A DNA stretch of 64,000 nt from Eopsaltria australis (lineage: Eukaryota > Chordata > Aves > Passeriformes > Petroicidae), in contig JAVTVJ010000076.1 in assembly GCA_034509425.1 (NCBI GenBank), positions 1,612,001 to 1,676,000 of the forward strand, read 5' to 3'. The position numbers and the translations under genes were made by a program. The notes under the pieces were generated by a model. That model did not search any database, had not been told where the DNA came from, and saw nothing but the letters and a program-made list of their open reading frames with translations. How positions within the stretch are numbered: position 1 is the stretch's first letter; every line of letters begins with the position of its first letter. Below are positions 1 through 14,726 of this stretch, in pieces.

Positions 1-3000
1 GTTAGTTAGAGCAAATGGGTTCAAATATTTCAAATATCCTCTCAAAGCCAAATGGGAGTTACCCATCTTTGATTTGAGAAAATGAAGCATGTCATCATGA
101 AAAATAAAAATATTTATTTGTCTAAGTCTCACTGCAACTTCAGCAAGAAATTGATCCCCTCTCTCTTCATTGTGCATAATCAAACAAAATGCAAATGTGC
201 CTTGAGTGGATAGCTTCCCCTTCCCACACTAGTCCATTTCTGCTTATAATTTGTTTACACTTAAAATTGGTTTACTTTACAAACCTACAGAAATATCCAT
301 TTCACCAAATTCTAGTCAGCTGCATGTGAGCTTGCCCCAAATATTGTTTGTAGCAAGTGAAAATAAATTAAACATTTTTGGTGAAATTCTCATCTGATCT
401 ATACCTCTGTGAAAAGCCATGACTTTAAATGCCTCTACCACTTTTCCAGACACTGGTATCAACATGGACTTTGTTCAGCTCTTGAGAAACTTCTTATCAC
501 ACTGGTTTGAGAGACCTGGAAAAATTCAGCTAGACAGTTTAGTGGTCATCTGTGTAGGAACCAAACCTGTGAATATGGTGCAAAAAGGCTTCTATTAGAC
601 ACCAGGATATTGATAGCACATCTTTTAATAAGTGGCTCAGTTTTCCTCTCTTGTTTTGTGGTCTGTGCTAGAGCAATAACCGTGAACAAAACCAAATTCA
701 GCACAACTTGGCTCACTAATTTGTATTGGAATAACACGATTAAAAGAACACTCAATTTTATTCTGAGGTCACTATAAAAACCTGAAGTTTTCTATAAAAT
801 CTGAGGTTTTGTAGAAACTACTGCAGCATTGTGAAACTTCCCAGGGCAAGCCCGCAACTTCCCATACTTACGTTAACTTCACAATACATTTGTTTCTTTA
901 TGTTCCTCCTCTTCCACCCTTTAAAAGCATAACCACAACATTTCTATTTCTCATATGTCATTCTGCTTTCCTTTAAGATTATGTTCAATAATTCTGTCTA
1001 CTCTGAGTTCATTCACACTAAGAAATATAAACTCTGCTTATTTCTTCATGCAAGTATTTATCTTTCAACAGCCCTATAAACCCTTGTCACATCTTTGTTG
1101 TCTAGTATAAGGCAATCGTCCCCATTTTCTGCATCTTTCCATTTTACAAATAAATATACATAATTTCAACTAACTTTTCATAGTTGCACTGATTTTATAA
1201 AGAAGGAGTGTTTTAGGTATGATTTAATTTTCAAAGAAATCCTTCATGGGAGTTGATTCATTACATGATAATATTACATGTTAAACACGATACGGATATG
1301 TAACATAACAAGACAGGAAATAATAAGCTTTAAAAATTAGGTTAGAAGAATAATGGCTTTAAATGTTTCCTAAAATGAAAAGGGAGAAAAGGTTAGCAAG
1401 ATCATTTATGCAACAAAATAGTTATTGCAGTAAAGAGCCCTTCAAGAAGAAATGAAGACAAGTACAGACATTAACATATGGAATGAAAAAATCCAAGATC
1501 AAGGCACAGGTTACAAAACAGTAATAAGGCAACCCAGCAGTATTAGCACTGAAGATGACTGATCTGTGGAATAGGGTATAAAACCAGAATCAGGATTTCC
1601 TGCTTTGAATTTCTTCTATACTTCTCTCTTGCCACTTCTTTCACCTCTATTCCCACTTTGATTTTATGAGTATTCTATTTCTTCACCTTGCAAAAGACAA
1701 TGCTTCTTTAGGGCTCAATAAGTTGTGAGGGTTTTATGAGTTATTTTTGATCTACTGGTTAGAAAATTGATGAGTTTGTGTTTGAAACATCTCATTTCAT
1801 GTTCTTTTCAATTTGATTTTGCTGCTTAATATCTATGTCATTTAGTTTGAATTTTGCTGACATCCTAGCTGCTGGACCTTACTGTGCTCTGCTATGTTGA
1901 AAAGCCTTATGATATTGCATAACATTTATCTGAGTTGGTTAATTTAGAAAATCCTCAAAATAGAATAAAAAAAATCTGATGCCATTTTATTTAATGTGTT
2001 TGGAGAAGGAGCATGGTTTAGCTGTTAAGAGAGAAAGACAGACACCTTCACATGATAATTTATCCTACCAAATTAGAATTGAACTCTCTAGAATTGACTG
2101 ACTCTGGAAGGGACTTAAACCACTGAACTGGAAGGGATGATAAAATCTTAAAATGATGGATACAAGGTGTGATGAATTCTGACTTGGCAGGAGGTAGGAG
2201 CTCAGTTGTTCAAACACATAAGGGAAATTAATAGTTCACAGATTTGAAATGTCCCAAAACAGTGCTAATTAAGGATTGAAAAGAGCTCCTGAGATAAAAT
2301 TTTAAAAATCTAGCCATTAAATTTTTAAATTTTGATTGCCAAGCCTGTGATAGTTTGTGATAGCTTTACCATATAGAGCGGTAGATTAGGAAACAGGTAG
2401 AGATAATACAATTTTACTGAGGTAAAAACCTATGACATCTGAATTGATATAAATGAAATACAATTGAATGCCATCACCTCTGCAAGACTATCATGTTGCC
2501 ACCAGTCTGGAAGCAGTTGGAATCCAAGTGAATTATTTTGATGGACGGCACCAAATTCTGACAGATGGCAGCATAACTGAACTGAATTCCAAATTTCAAT
2601 GACAAGCTAATAGCTCAGGGTGCAAATGTACCCCAGAAGAATGAAGCAGGGAGGGAGATAGCAGTGGTCTCTGCAATTTGAGGTAAATTAAAGCACCTGA
2701 GAAATTGTTACTGGTTTTCATCAGCAAAACAGTTGGTTGCATTTGGGTCTTTTATTCAGCTGTGAGTTCTGATTTCTGCAGCACTGTCACTTTGCAGAGG
2801 GTCCATGCAGCCCCGTGCCCTGACACTAAGTGTCTGAGAGGTATGCTGCTGTTCATTGCTGCAGCATTATATTCCACTCTCCTACATCTGTCTTTTCCTG
2901 AAGAGTGCTATTGTGCTGAGTGGGTGTAAACTGATAATAGAGTTAGCCGGCTAGATGATGTCGTTGTTGTTACACTCCATGGCAAAAATATTCTGTGCCA

Positions 3001-6000
3001 TTTTTCTTAAGTGATCCCAAGCTTTTCAAGCACTCTAGATGTCATTGGTATTACCATTTCTCCCCTCTGATTTTTAAAGCTGATTAAATTTTTTAAAAAA
3101 CTATTTACAGAGGAGAACTTCTATATTGAGGGGTTTTACAGTTGACATTGTTCTGTAAATGTTTACTTGCAATTTGAAATGCCAGTAGCATTTCTAATAA
3201 TAGTTGAATGGGACATTTAAAGAAAGAGTCCTAAGTATTTAGGTCCAATTCATCGTGCCGTCAAAATAAAACCTTCCAAATAGTTTCATTATGGAGGTTT
3301 CCTGTTTGAATTCTCTCAGTTACAGGTCTGTTTTAAAGCCTAGTAGAGACCTTTGGATAATTAAACCTGCACTTTCAATTCCTGGCAAAAATACTTTCAC
3401 TGATCCAATTTCCTCCATCTTTCCTATTCATCTGCTAACTGGGAAACTCTCAGATGCCAATGGCTCTGGAAAAAGGGTACGAAGAGATGTGATGGAGTTA
3501 TGGTGTTGCCCTAATCTGCCTGCTGTGTGTGATTGAACATCTGTGAGTAAGGGACCAGGTGAAGGTGTGTTCTCTGGTAAAACCTGGTAAAAATGTTTTC
3601 TCCAATCACAGAATTGCTGAAAAGAAAGGTGATCAGTTGGTGAGATGAGAGGAACAGCTGGTATGGGCTACTGTTGGTCGTTTTGTCATATAGTTCTAGA
3701 AATGTTATTCTTTGACTAAAGGTATTCAGCTAGAAATAAAGAATCAAAGGAGAAATAAATAACTGGAGAAAGGAAAGGGCTTGAAGTTCGGAACAAATGG
3801 ACAGCAAAAGTAAGGAATGGACATGAGTTAGACCAAAATGTAGATGTTTTGCAAAGGATACTAGAATATTATGCAAAGATATATGGTGACCAGGAAGAAA
3901 CTTATGATGAAATTTAAAAAAAAAATACGGTTTTAAAAATCCTTACAGAATAGTCTGTAGTGTTGACACATTGATATTGAGCAAGTGAAGCCCTGCCAAT
4001 ACTGAGTACCCAGTGCCTCCCTGTCTCTGTAGCTTGCAGATCTTTTCTGTTCTCATGAGTATTTGAACTCTTAACAATTTGTTAGCATTGGCTGAATAAT
4101 TGCTAATATGAGCTATGTTAGTATTTTTTAGAGTACCATTTTCACAGGATCCTGTGCAATTTACTTTTGATGAATAAGACAAAATACATACTGCAACTAA
4201 TCTATCACTTTCAGCATGTAAGATACGTTTTTTAATCTATGTTAGATACTATTTCTTTGTTCTCTTTATTACCAGTAAAACCTGTTTGTCCAAGTCCAGG
4301 ACAGTTTTTTAACTCTCCATTTCTGAGTTGTTTCTTGTGTGGGGTTTGCAGAGCCAGGCTCAACCCCATCTCTTATCCCATGCCTGCACTCCTTTCTGCT
4401 CCGTCCTGCACTTTCACATCTTAAAGCATCTTCTATTGTGCCAGGTCTGTATTTCTCTATTCTATATCACTGTGTTAACCATAAATATCTCATTCCACAC
4501 TGAATGACTGCTTTCTGCTTCTATTGATTTAAAACTGCAGTTGTACTGCATGAAGATAGCAAAAATAAAAGAAATTAGCCACAGAGACCTAATCAATTAG
4601 AGAAATTGCCAAATCAAGTCATACAAACTGCAGGCAGGTCAAGGAATGTTTGGACAAAGCAAGTCTGGGAATCCTCAGTTGTGAGGTCCTGTGGACCCAG
4701 TACCTCGGCCTTAAATTTACAGTAAAACAGGGCTACACAGTCATGTGACATTGTATAAAAATATAAATAAGCTACTGAATTTCAAAGGAAAATAGTATTT
4801 TAATTTCCTTTGACCAAAATTCAAGTTTGCTGATAAATGGATGCCTTGTCTGTGTAAAACAGGTGAAAATGCCGACCAATCTTATAACAGGTTTATATTT
4901 TATGATGCAAACCCCTTCATACAACAAATTATTTCAGATAGTGCACTATTTCTTATTTACTGGAAGGTTGAAAACTCTCCAAAGCTGAGCTCTTTGCCCG
5001 AATGATGCCTGGGTCGTGACTTAATCACAAAAAAGTGTCTGTTCTTAAAAAAGGAGGCAGATGTTTGTATGGGAGAGTTGGTCAGCTGTGAAATAGACTT
5101 AGTCATAATGCTCCACACACTGCTGAGATGTGGATGTTTTTGTGAACAAAAGTCACAAGTCAAGTCACATGGATAGTTTTTGTGATGCAAACTCTAGATG
5201 CAACTTTGCGTTAGAGGTATGGTAACTACAGAGGAAGATTTAGTGGTGTTCTGCTGTACATCTCCTATTTGAGGCACAGAAAGCACACCATCCCTGTGGT
5301 CTATGAGGGATTGAAGAGTTCTGATGATTATATTCTGCTGTATTTAGCTCTATGGACTTCTAGTCTCTCTCAACTTCTAGTTGGTGGAGAATGCTATTGG
5401 TTTTGCCCTATACTTGGTTTTGAAAAGAGCAGAGTTCTTTGAAGACAGCTCTTCGTTTAATAAAGAATAGTTAAACCTCCTCCCCACCCCCGTAGTTTTT
5501 ATTTCTTTTTGGTCTTAGTCTATCCAGATTTAAAATTTTTGTACTGTGAACACGCTGATTTGAGTGGATCTCTTTATTACTCAGTAATACACTAGGTGAT
5601 TTGGAGGCAAGTGACAGGCATAGGAATTATTTAAACCTAGGTTACCCTTATGTATGTCATATTAGATGTATATAACTGGACTTTGGCAAAGGACCATTTA
5701 TTTTGTCCTTACTTCTTTAACTTCCTTTATGCTATTTCATTGTACTCATTTTATATTGAGAGTGAGATTCTTCCCTCTCAAAGCTGCTTATATTTCCAGG
5801 TATAGTTTTTCTTAATGACATATCCCATTGCTGCAAAGACGGGCAGGGTGTGAAATACTTCATTTGTTAATTAATAGATGCTTTTCCTGTCAAATATTTA
5901 AGAATAATAAATACACAAAGTCCAAGAAACTATGCCCTGAATCACCCAAATTTTGTTGCAATAGTAGTTTTGTTAGGTAGAAGCTTGTAATCTCAGTGCT

Positions 6001-8829
6001 ATTGGGCTCTCCTCCCCAGGTAATACTGGTGATACAGATGCAATCACATTCTCTCTGGCTTTGAGGTATCCATAAAAATTTCTTAGCATATTTGCATTGT
6101 TCATCTGTAAGCCATAAATTTTAATGGAGTAAAACTTGACTGTATCCCTCCTGTCCATACACTTAGAAAAATACTGTGCCATTAAAATTTAGTGAAAAAG
6201 TTTACTTGTGGGGTTTTTATTCTTTTTCTACCAAAACCAGGCAACTTTCAGACCATTTGCCCTCTCTTCCTGCTGTCTAGTACACCAACATCATGTTCAA
6301 AAGTTATGAAATAGGTTAGAAAACATTTTTCTTCTGCTTATTGTGATGACATTGGAATCATCCTACAGTGCAGAAATGAAAAAAGAAAGATGCCTAAAGC
6401 TGTAATTCTCAAGTTTTTCCTGTTTTCTTTTTGCTGATGTTACTGCTTTAGCAGTCCTAGATTTGCCGTCAGATAAAGTGATTTTCAAATAAACAAAACC
6501 CTATCTGTCCTCAGTCAGCTGGACCTATTCATTCATTCCACTCAAAGCACATTAGCTATGCCTTTGAGCTCAAGGAATTTGGGGAATAAATGCTATGTTG
6601 TCTCACAGGTTAACTTTACTTCTTTTCTGCACCATCTCTGTGGTGCAGACTCCCATGAGCTCTTAATAGAAATTCCTAGAAGTCAACCAAATCCATCTGT
6701 CACACTCAGTGACAGCCATCACATCCCCCGAGTCTCCACCGTGTCTGTTTACTTCGTACCAATACGTTGTGTATTAGAAAATAACAGATACTGTTCACTG
6801 TAATGAGAAATCTAACTACATTTTTACCAAAGGTGGATGCTCATAAAACTATGTATTTTCACATGAATTATGGAAAGAAGACAGGAAAAATATAATCAGT
6901 TAAAATTTTGATGGTAAATGAAAATATATTCTGTTCTTTTAAAATGGGGAAAATATATTTGTTAATGCTTCATAAATATGTAATAACTGGAAAAGAATCA
7001 ATTTTTTTTACAAAAACAAGGCTATGAGAAACAACATCAGCATTTGTTTTCTTCATATTGGCTGCTCTAAGTCCAGTTCTTAGACACTCAACATTTATAT
7101 ATCAAAGATTTTTTAGCTTTTATGATTGCTCAGAGCTTCACTGGGACTTGTGTCCTCTCTGTTTTTTCTTGAAATAGTAGGACTAAAAGAGTTTTTTGAA
7201 AATCTGATATTGGAAGGAATGCTGTATGTCAGAAATCTGACATTCTAGCTTTATTTTATTTACAGACAGATCCACTGAATAAATCAAACTATCTGATTGC
7301 CTCTCAACCACTAATGCTTCCAAATATCCTTGAAGGTTAGGTAAATGCTAAATATCTTCAGATTTAAAAGGGAAACAGAGATGAGGAGAGATTAGTAGCT
7401 TAAGTTTCCATGGTATTAAGCAGCCACTTTCTAAAGATGAAGTCAATAGAAACAACAGCTCTCAGCACTTCTGAAAATTGAGTGATAACAGTCTTAATTA
7501 AGTCACCAAGTAAGTCAGTATCAGAGCTAAGAATACAGCTGAGGTTCTGTGGCTGTCTGTTTGACTGTAAACATAAAACTTTCTTTTTTTAGTCAGCAAT
7601 CAGAAATGAACAGTGCTTACAACAATTTGAATGCTTATGGCTATTAGACTAAATATGTATAAGACTATCTGCAGTGTTTTTTTTTCACAGGACAACCTGT
7701 GATTTAAGTCAATTATCTGGTTTATGGAGTACCAAATGGCAAAGAGCAGCTGTCTTGTCCTACCCTAGGGACCTAAGAGATCTTGGAAAAGTCCAGGGAA
7801 ATTAAATGAGGGCACACAGCTCAGATGTAAGTAGTCAGTACTTTATCTTCTAGGAAACATTCATATTTCAATCCATTTGTGTTACACTGAATGGCAGGAT
7901 CATCCATTTCTTGGTGTTACTTTTTTCTTGCAAATTATTTCTTTTTCCATGTCTTGAAAATCAGGACATCAATTTCTAGTATTCTAGGTATTTTTAATGC
8001 TGGTCAAGTCAATAGTCAGAATTAAACTGCACTCTCAGCACCCAAGGCCAAGCTCCTAGTTAATTTTAATGGGAGCTTTGCCTGTGTCAGAATTGCCACT
8101 TATTATTCTTAATTATTTTACTGCAGTGATGCTGAACAGCCACAGCTGTGTTCCCTTAACCCTCCATTTCTAGACAGTCCAAAAATAAATATCAGCTGCA
8201 GAGAAGCCCTAGAATTAAGGTAAGACTTAGCTCACCTATGCTGAACAACTAAACACACAGTAACTAAACTATAGTACGAAAGGGTCCTGTAGTCAAAGGA
8301 CAACAAAACAGAGTCCCTGGGTGTAACTTTGGTCTGAAGAAGCTTAAGCTTGCTGAGCTCCTTGTTTATGTTTCCCAGTTGTGGACTTAAACTAAGGACA
8401 AATGAATTTGGGACTAAGTCCTCAAATATGATAGATGACTTGCAGGCTCGGTGTTAGTTGGAGTTGAAAATGTGCTCAGCAACCCCAAAGTCCTTATCAT
8501 CCCAGGGAAGTTGATTGTCATTGTGTTACAATGCAATCAAGAACCAGTACTAAGCATTGTGCATTATCCCCCTGTGCACTGTACATGATTATATAAATTT
8601 GTACATGTAATGATGCATTTTTATGACATATATATATTTCTGAATGTAACAAAGTGCTTCGTGCTGAGATCTGAGTGTTGGTGTGCCAAACGAGAAAGCA
8701 CTTAATGACTTGATTACAAGATAATTAAGAACCGGCACAATTCTTCACAGAATCTATCCATCATCAGGATGGGAAGGAGGGAGGGTTTAGCCCTTCCTAA
8801 TGTCTGTCAGTAGGTCTGGGGTTGGGTTC
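1..8829. other. AT-rich unique non-coding sequence
   Basis: I see no gene here. Open frames on both strands are short (about 60-80 codons), scattered and unlike any family I know. The stretch is AT-rich, poor in CpG and full of short A or T runs. I saw no CR1 or LTR wording. A 12 bp perfect palindrome, aagcttaagctt, lies at about 8340-8351 and is probably chance. The stretch could be intron or intergenic DNA, and exons too short to recognise by eye cannot be excluded. Confidence 0.6.
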
Positions 8830-9190
8830 CACTTTGGGAGCCTAAATGTAGGGGTCTGTATGTATGTTTTGTCCTTAGGATTCCCTTAGAGTAGAAGAAG
8901 AAAGCTAATTCAGAGGTGAATTCAGTTGCCTAAATATTAACATCTAGTATAATTTGAGATCCTTTGAAGTATGACTGCCCACATAAGAAGACAAAGGACT
9001 CGCTGCACGCCTGTGCCCTTCGGAAGAAGGAGATGTCAGACAGGTTGCAGTATTTTGACCAACAATGTTTGTGAGCTTTGGGTGTTCAGTTCCTATAGTG
9101 GGAGCCTAGACACCTATCTCAGAACATGGACTCCTACATACCAGCATCTAAATGTGTATTTTCAACAGAATCTTAGCCTAAGGCCTTAAT
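8830..9190. repeat. possible decayed interspersed repeat, family unknown
   Basis: Two similar phrases about 270 bases apart, gggagcctaaatgtagg near 8837 and gggagcctagacacctat near 9101, together with 'gactcctacatacc' near 9128, read like a worn interspersed repeat rather than unique DNA. A 72-codon frame on the + strand begins at 8971, but its product shows no family signature. I cannot name the element. This is an impression from repeated wording, and a chance resemblance is quite possible. Confidence 0.2.
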
Positions 9191-10583
9191 CTCCTAAATT
9201 TCCACATCTGAGCTCAATGTCTACACTTGGCATTGTAAACATAGGTTAACACATAGTCAAAGGGAAATAAAGGTACTTTTCGGTGTTTGTCTAGAAATAT
9301 TTTTTCTCACAAGATTTTGTGAAGTGACTCATACTCTGAAATACCCATTTCTTCCCACTGTCTGTAAAGGGAATGAAATTTGACCACACAAACAAGGTCA
9401 TCTCCATGTATAAGTTACCACATTTGATCAAAATACCGGCACAGATAGCAAGAAATATATTGAAATAGAAATGCATTTTCAAAACATAAACAGTAGTTAA
9501 CTTGGTGACAGAAACAATTATTTATATATTTGTAAAGAAATCTTTTCCAAGCAAGGGGACCTTAGGGCTATAAATTTGAATGGAACTGTGAGACCTGTTA
9601 GAATACACAAAGTTGTATGAGTTCTCTAATCACATCATCAGCTCAGAAGACAGAGACTAGTGTGAAGGCCATGCCCAGTTATCAGATCACCATCTGTGCA
9701 GCTTTGTTAAGAACCAACTGAGAGTGGGAAGCACCCATATCTAAGCATATGTGCTGATGTAAATAAGATGCAGCTGTAAGCTGGATTTCAACTTTATTTC
9801 CTTGTACGTCTTTCTGAAAGATTACATGTATTTTATCCGTGCAATACAGAAGTTATTCTTACTAGTCCCAGAGAGCAGCCATTTGTGACTGTGTTCCCTA
9901 TTGATAAAGTCAGGTTTGAGATAGGCCTTTAAATGTGACTGAAATAGCTTTATGATAGGCAGTGTCACATTAAGATACCCAGAGAAGGCACCATGGATGT
10001 ATATTTATTTAGGCTAATGTCTTAGGCTTCTGTCTTTTCATTGTATTTCCTTCGAGTATATTTCCACCATCAATAGACAAAAGGAAGCAGATAATTATTA
10101 CACTGGTTTGATTTTGTTCCCCAGAATAACTGCAGTTTTATTAGATGCTTTAAAAAGGGTAACAATAATAAATACCCTGTACTGTCTTTTTAACTGTAAA
10201 TGAGTAAACTGATATGTTTTCAGAAATATTTAAATGAAAACAGCAAGCTCAACCCAGATTAATAATGTAAAATAGAACAAAATAGAAAAATAGAACTGGA
10301 AGACATCATTATCTGAGTCTTTTTCTCACAGGACTGGACATAGTGCCTGGAAATTCCAGACTCCTGGTTCAGGTGTGCCAACTGGAAGGCACAAGCAGAG
10401 GCACTTGCCCCCCCCATATTTTTATATGGTCAATAACTGTGTGACTGCATCTTGTTTTTGTGGGTGAAAAAATAAGAAATACATCTGGTCAGTGAAAATG
10501 TAGATGATCCTTGGTTTGTGAAAAAGGGATAAGAATTGTGCTGTCATCCCTCAATATTCTATTTTATTTTGTTCCTACCAGAA
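9191..10583. other. AT-rich unique non-coding sequence
   Basis: Nothing recognisable: only short open frames, no repeat wording and no GC-rich segment. Towards the end the sequence becomes A-rich and leads into the A/C-rich block that follows. Confidence 0.55.
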
Positions 10584-10672
10584 CCAAAAAACCCCAAACC
10601 AAACCAAACTAAAAAAACTCACACAACCCCCGACTTCAAACAAGCAAACAAATAAAACCAAACAAAACCCCT
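10584..10672. repeat. A/C-rich low-complexity block
   Basis: The block is built from units such as aaaccc, accaaac and caaacaaa and contains almost no G or T. Such tracts are common in bird genomes and can be expanded A-rich sequence or the remnant of an element tail. No element is recognisable next to it. Similar blocks recur at 37777-37829 and 61451-61510. Confidence 0.7.
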
Positions 10673-13600
10673 GCAGTCTGCTTTAAAAGATTTAGACATT
10701 TTTTACCCTAGCACCAACTTTCAGGCAATATTCCAATCTGCTGGGCTCACCAGCAGCAGCAACCCTCCTGTAGTCCAGCACATACAAAAACAAATGCTGT
10801 ACTGACAGAGGCATCTTCAGAGCTGTGACAATTAGTATTCTTGCAGCACAACTAGCAAAACATGTGGTTCATATACTTTTATTCCAGAATTTGCTGTACA
10901 TCACACAGTGCACAAAATGTCCCCCTGGAAATTGTGTGGGTGACATTTAACAACCAATATACATCAGAAAGAGCTCACACAGGGAACTGCTGAAGGAGAG
11001 AAACCTGCAGTTATCAGTGGAAAAGCATTGCACTTCCTAATGCAACAGAATTCTAAAAAATAACTTCTAAAGAAAGCCTAGAAAAGGAATTCATAACCAC
11101 AGGATTATTAGAATTATGGTCTCAGCAGCAACACCAGTTATGGAGTTCATTACGTTTTTTTTTTCTGCCCCCATTCCATTGTACAATCACTAATCATGTT
11201 TTCTTCTCCCTGTTGCTGCTCTCTCTTCCCCTGCCAATCCCCCAAAGCTACTAACTATCTTTCGTTGTGTAACTGATTAACTTAATGAGGCTGGACTAAC
11301 AGCACTTACATGCTGTCTGTCTTGGATTTTTTTATTTTTTTATTCCTTCTTATCATACTGGATGAAGGCCATCCATTTTCCCAGCTAACTCACCTGAGGT
11401 CCAAAAAAGATGAAACTTCTCCTAAAAATGTTGTTTCTGTGAAATAATTTTTCACCTCATGACAATTCACTCTTCTTGCTGTTTAAATAAGGAGAGTTAC
11501 TTTCTCTGAAACCAGTATTCAATGTAGTCAGTGCTGAAGGCAGAAATCTCACCATAGTTCCAGCTGTGTCTGCAAAGTGACTACAGGGAATGTAACCTTC
11601 AGGAGAGAGCTTGTTTCCTGGGAATTAATGAAATTAATCTATAGCTGCAGAATGGAAATCGTGTCCTACAAGAGCTGATTGTCCCTGGAGAGAGAGTAGA
11701 CTCTAGAGTAAAATGCAACTGGGTTATTCTGAAGGTAATATCGGGAGGTCTCCTCTGCTGAACCGCACAGAGGAGTGTTGGAATCATGATTAGAGTTTTA
11801 ATGGGATTAGAAAGGAGCAGTGCATGCAAAATTCCCTGACCACCCAGGCCAGCATGGGCAACTGAGGCAAGCAAGGGATGTCAAGAAGTTGCTATTTCAT
11901 TACACTGGGGCTCTGAGCACCTGAATTGCAGCCACTATTCTGCTATGCCTCTGTGAGAAGTTTAGGGTGGTATTCAACAAACCATTTAGTGCTGAGGATC
12001 CCAAGTACAAACACTGATCTTTAGCCTTTCACTGACATTTTGGTTATCTAATGACACAGTCTGTCAAAAGCAAGCAATCCCTGGCTGCAGTGTGATGGCA
12101 CTGAGTGGCTTATGTCTATCTTTTCCAAGATTTTGGCCTGTAGAGCAGATTGACCATGACTGGACTGTTTAGGGCCAGTCTGGCATCTCTTTAGAGCCTT
12201 TAAGTCATAAAAGTCTTCTATTTGCTTGTTTGCTTGAGTTGCAAGTGCCTAATTTGCTGCAGAAAAATGTTTTCATAACCCTGCAGGCACAAGTGTTGCT
12301 TTGGCTGAGGCTGGGGAATGTAGAGGTGTTGGAGGAAACAAAGCCTGGTGGAATCCCTGGGGCAGAAACCTGCACGGGCATTTATGAGTCAAACACAGAC
12401 CCAGAAGTGCAGGAATATTTCCACGTGCACAGTTTATGTACTGTGCACTTTACACATGATGTAAAGCTTGAACAATGAAAATGACAGAGTTCAAGCGTGT
12501 CATTGTTCTTCAAATGTCCCTCTGCGGAATGGCATAGCTGCACTTTTGCTTTTTTCGGTGTACATATGAGTCCTGTAATGATACCACTACCTAAGCACTG
12601 TGGTTTCTTCGTAGGAATAAAAAAATCAGAATCTTCAAAATTCAGTATTGGATACTACCTATAAGGTCTCAAGAATTCAGTCTTATTTTCTGGCTAATGT
12701 TGAGATAGGTAAAACAGCATTAAAAATTCAGAGTATTCTGACTGCCACCAAGCCAAATCTGACTGTATTAAATTTCAGATGCTTCTGAACTCTCTAGTGA
12801 TACAGCCTTTAAGCCTTTGATCGTTGCTTTGATTCAAAGGACATTAGGTGCTGCTTTTCCATGCAAATCCTCTGTACCTATAAGCTTCCAAACTGGAAAA
12901 AAGTCTGAGTGGGAGGAAGAAATTTTCAGAAAAAAAAATAAATTCCTATGGCTCTTGTTGCTTGGCAACCACTGCCTTTGCCTCTGTGTTAAGAAAAATA
13001 GCTTCCTTTGGAGTTCAAGTCTCAAGCCTGGCTTGAACTAAAAACAAGGGGGAAATAAGAGAAATGCGTGCTGAGGGCAAGTTTTTTCAGTAATTACAGA
13101 GCCACTGTTTGCCCATGTCATTTAGCCAAAGGAAACAGGGAAAGAGATCAACAAGGAGTATGGATTCATGACCCTTCCTCATGGTCATAGGAATGGATAT
13201 TTACAGAGTCCTTAAAATGATGCAAAAACATAGGAGGTGCCTTGTGGTGAGAGACTAAAAGATCTCAGCCCGTTTCATGCATCAAAAAGAAGATGGAAGA
13301 CTAACTTCACTGTATAAGTAAATGAATGGGGGAAATATCTTGTATAAAATGACTTCTGTCTAGGAGACAAATGTTAAATGAAAATCACGTCTATGCCAGA
13401 GGAAGGGAGGCATATTTATGTTCAAGTTAAGTCTCACATTTTTAACAATGACACCAATTAAGCACCAAGCAAACTGTCCGTGAGATCTTGTACTCTTTAT
13501 CACTTGAAGTAGTCAGGTTGAGATGGATGTTGTTTGAAAAACACACCTTAGCCAAATAGATAAAATACAAGGGAAACAAGCTGCAAGGAAATGCTAAGCG

Positions 13601-14647
13601 ATACACAGGGTATCAATGTGGCTTTACTGTACATTTATTGTGAGACCAAAAGAAATGGTCAGATTTTTTTCCTCAGTTATAGTGTGCAGGGAGTGATTTT
13701 CCTCCATGGCACCTAGGGCAGCCTGACACAATGGCTTCACCTTTGAAATATGAGGAGTGACACACTCAGAGTTTAGGGGCTTATGTCATACTGGAGAATT
13801 TTACACTTAGGCAGGTAATGTTGGTACAGCTCTACTGAGTTCCTAGGATAATTTAAATTCCATTAGAAAATGAAATCTAGATCTGTAAATTTTATCCCCT
13901 TTATGTTTTACCAGCACATAGTTTTTGTGTGGCAGCTACTTTAATTTTCATCCCTATGAAGACAGCTGTTACAACCATTTGTACTTGGATGTCCAAAAGT
14001 ATGAAGTACAGTACAGACAGAAGAGGAAGAAGCTTGGACTAAAATTGCTTCCTCAGATTCCCCCAGCAAATAGTGTCTCCTGATTTAGGAGTGCAATTGT
14101 CCTCAGTTTTCATGGTTGGTGAGGCTAAGAAGTTGTGCTCCGAATGTGACTGCCCAGGCTGTTCTGTAAGAGCATCTAGAAGCTCTTATAGTGAAGCACT
14201 TCCACTTGACCAGGGCACAGAACTAGGAAGAAAGAATTCCTTACCCATAAGAAACTCAAAGTTTCATAAGATATTCAGTTTATTGGCTTTTGTGGGCATT
14301 GCATAATTTTCAACACAATTAGCAGAAGCTGCAGCTCATATTGAAACAGAAGAGTGCTGTTTCACACCAAAAGCCTGTGAAGAAACATATAAAACCTGAC
14401 TCTTGTGTAACTTCCACAAATGGCACTTGCTGTGGTGTAATCCCAGTGGGTGCTGAAGCACCACACAGCTTGTTGTTCATACAGCCATGACCCTGGCAGG
14501 GTGAGGGAGAGAACTGGAAGGGTGAAACCTGGAAAATTCATGAGTAATCATAAAGACTTACGGGTTCAGAGAGAGCAAAAACTGAGCACCCAAGCAAAGC
14601 AAAATAAAGAATTCTTTCACTACTTCCCATCATCAGGCAGCTGTTTA
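10673..14647. other. unique non-coding sequence
   Basis: No gene is supported. The GC content rises locally around 12230-12480, where an 82-codon + strand frame runs, but its product matches nothing I know. The opposing frames at 12817-13041 (+) and 12834-13025 (-) overlap each other and are both unremarkable. I saw no CR1 or LTR wording until the TA microsatellite at 14648. Confidence 0.55.
12425..12448. repeat. perfect 9 bp inverted repeat (hairpin)
   Basis: The arms gtgcacagt (12425-12433) and actgtgcac (12440-12448) are perfect reverse complements separated by six bases. A second pair, gaacaatga (12470-12478) and tcattgttc (12500-12508), follows within 25 bases. The stems are too short for a microRNA precursor on their own, so this may be chance. 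Confidence 0.6.
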
Positions 14648-14689
14648 GTATATATATATATTATATATATATATATATATATACACACA

Positions 14690-14726
<37 letters not shown>

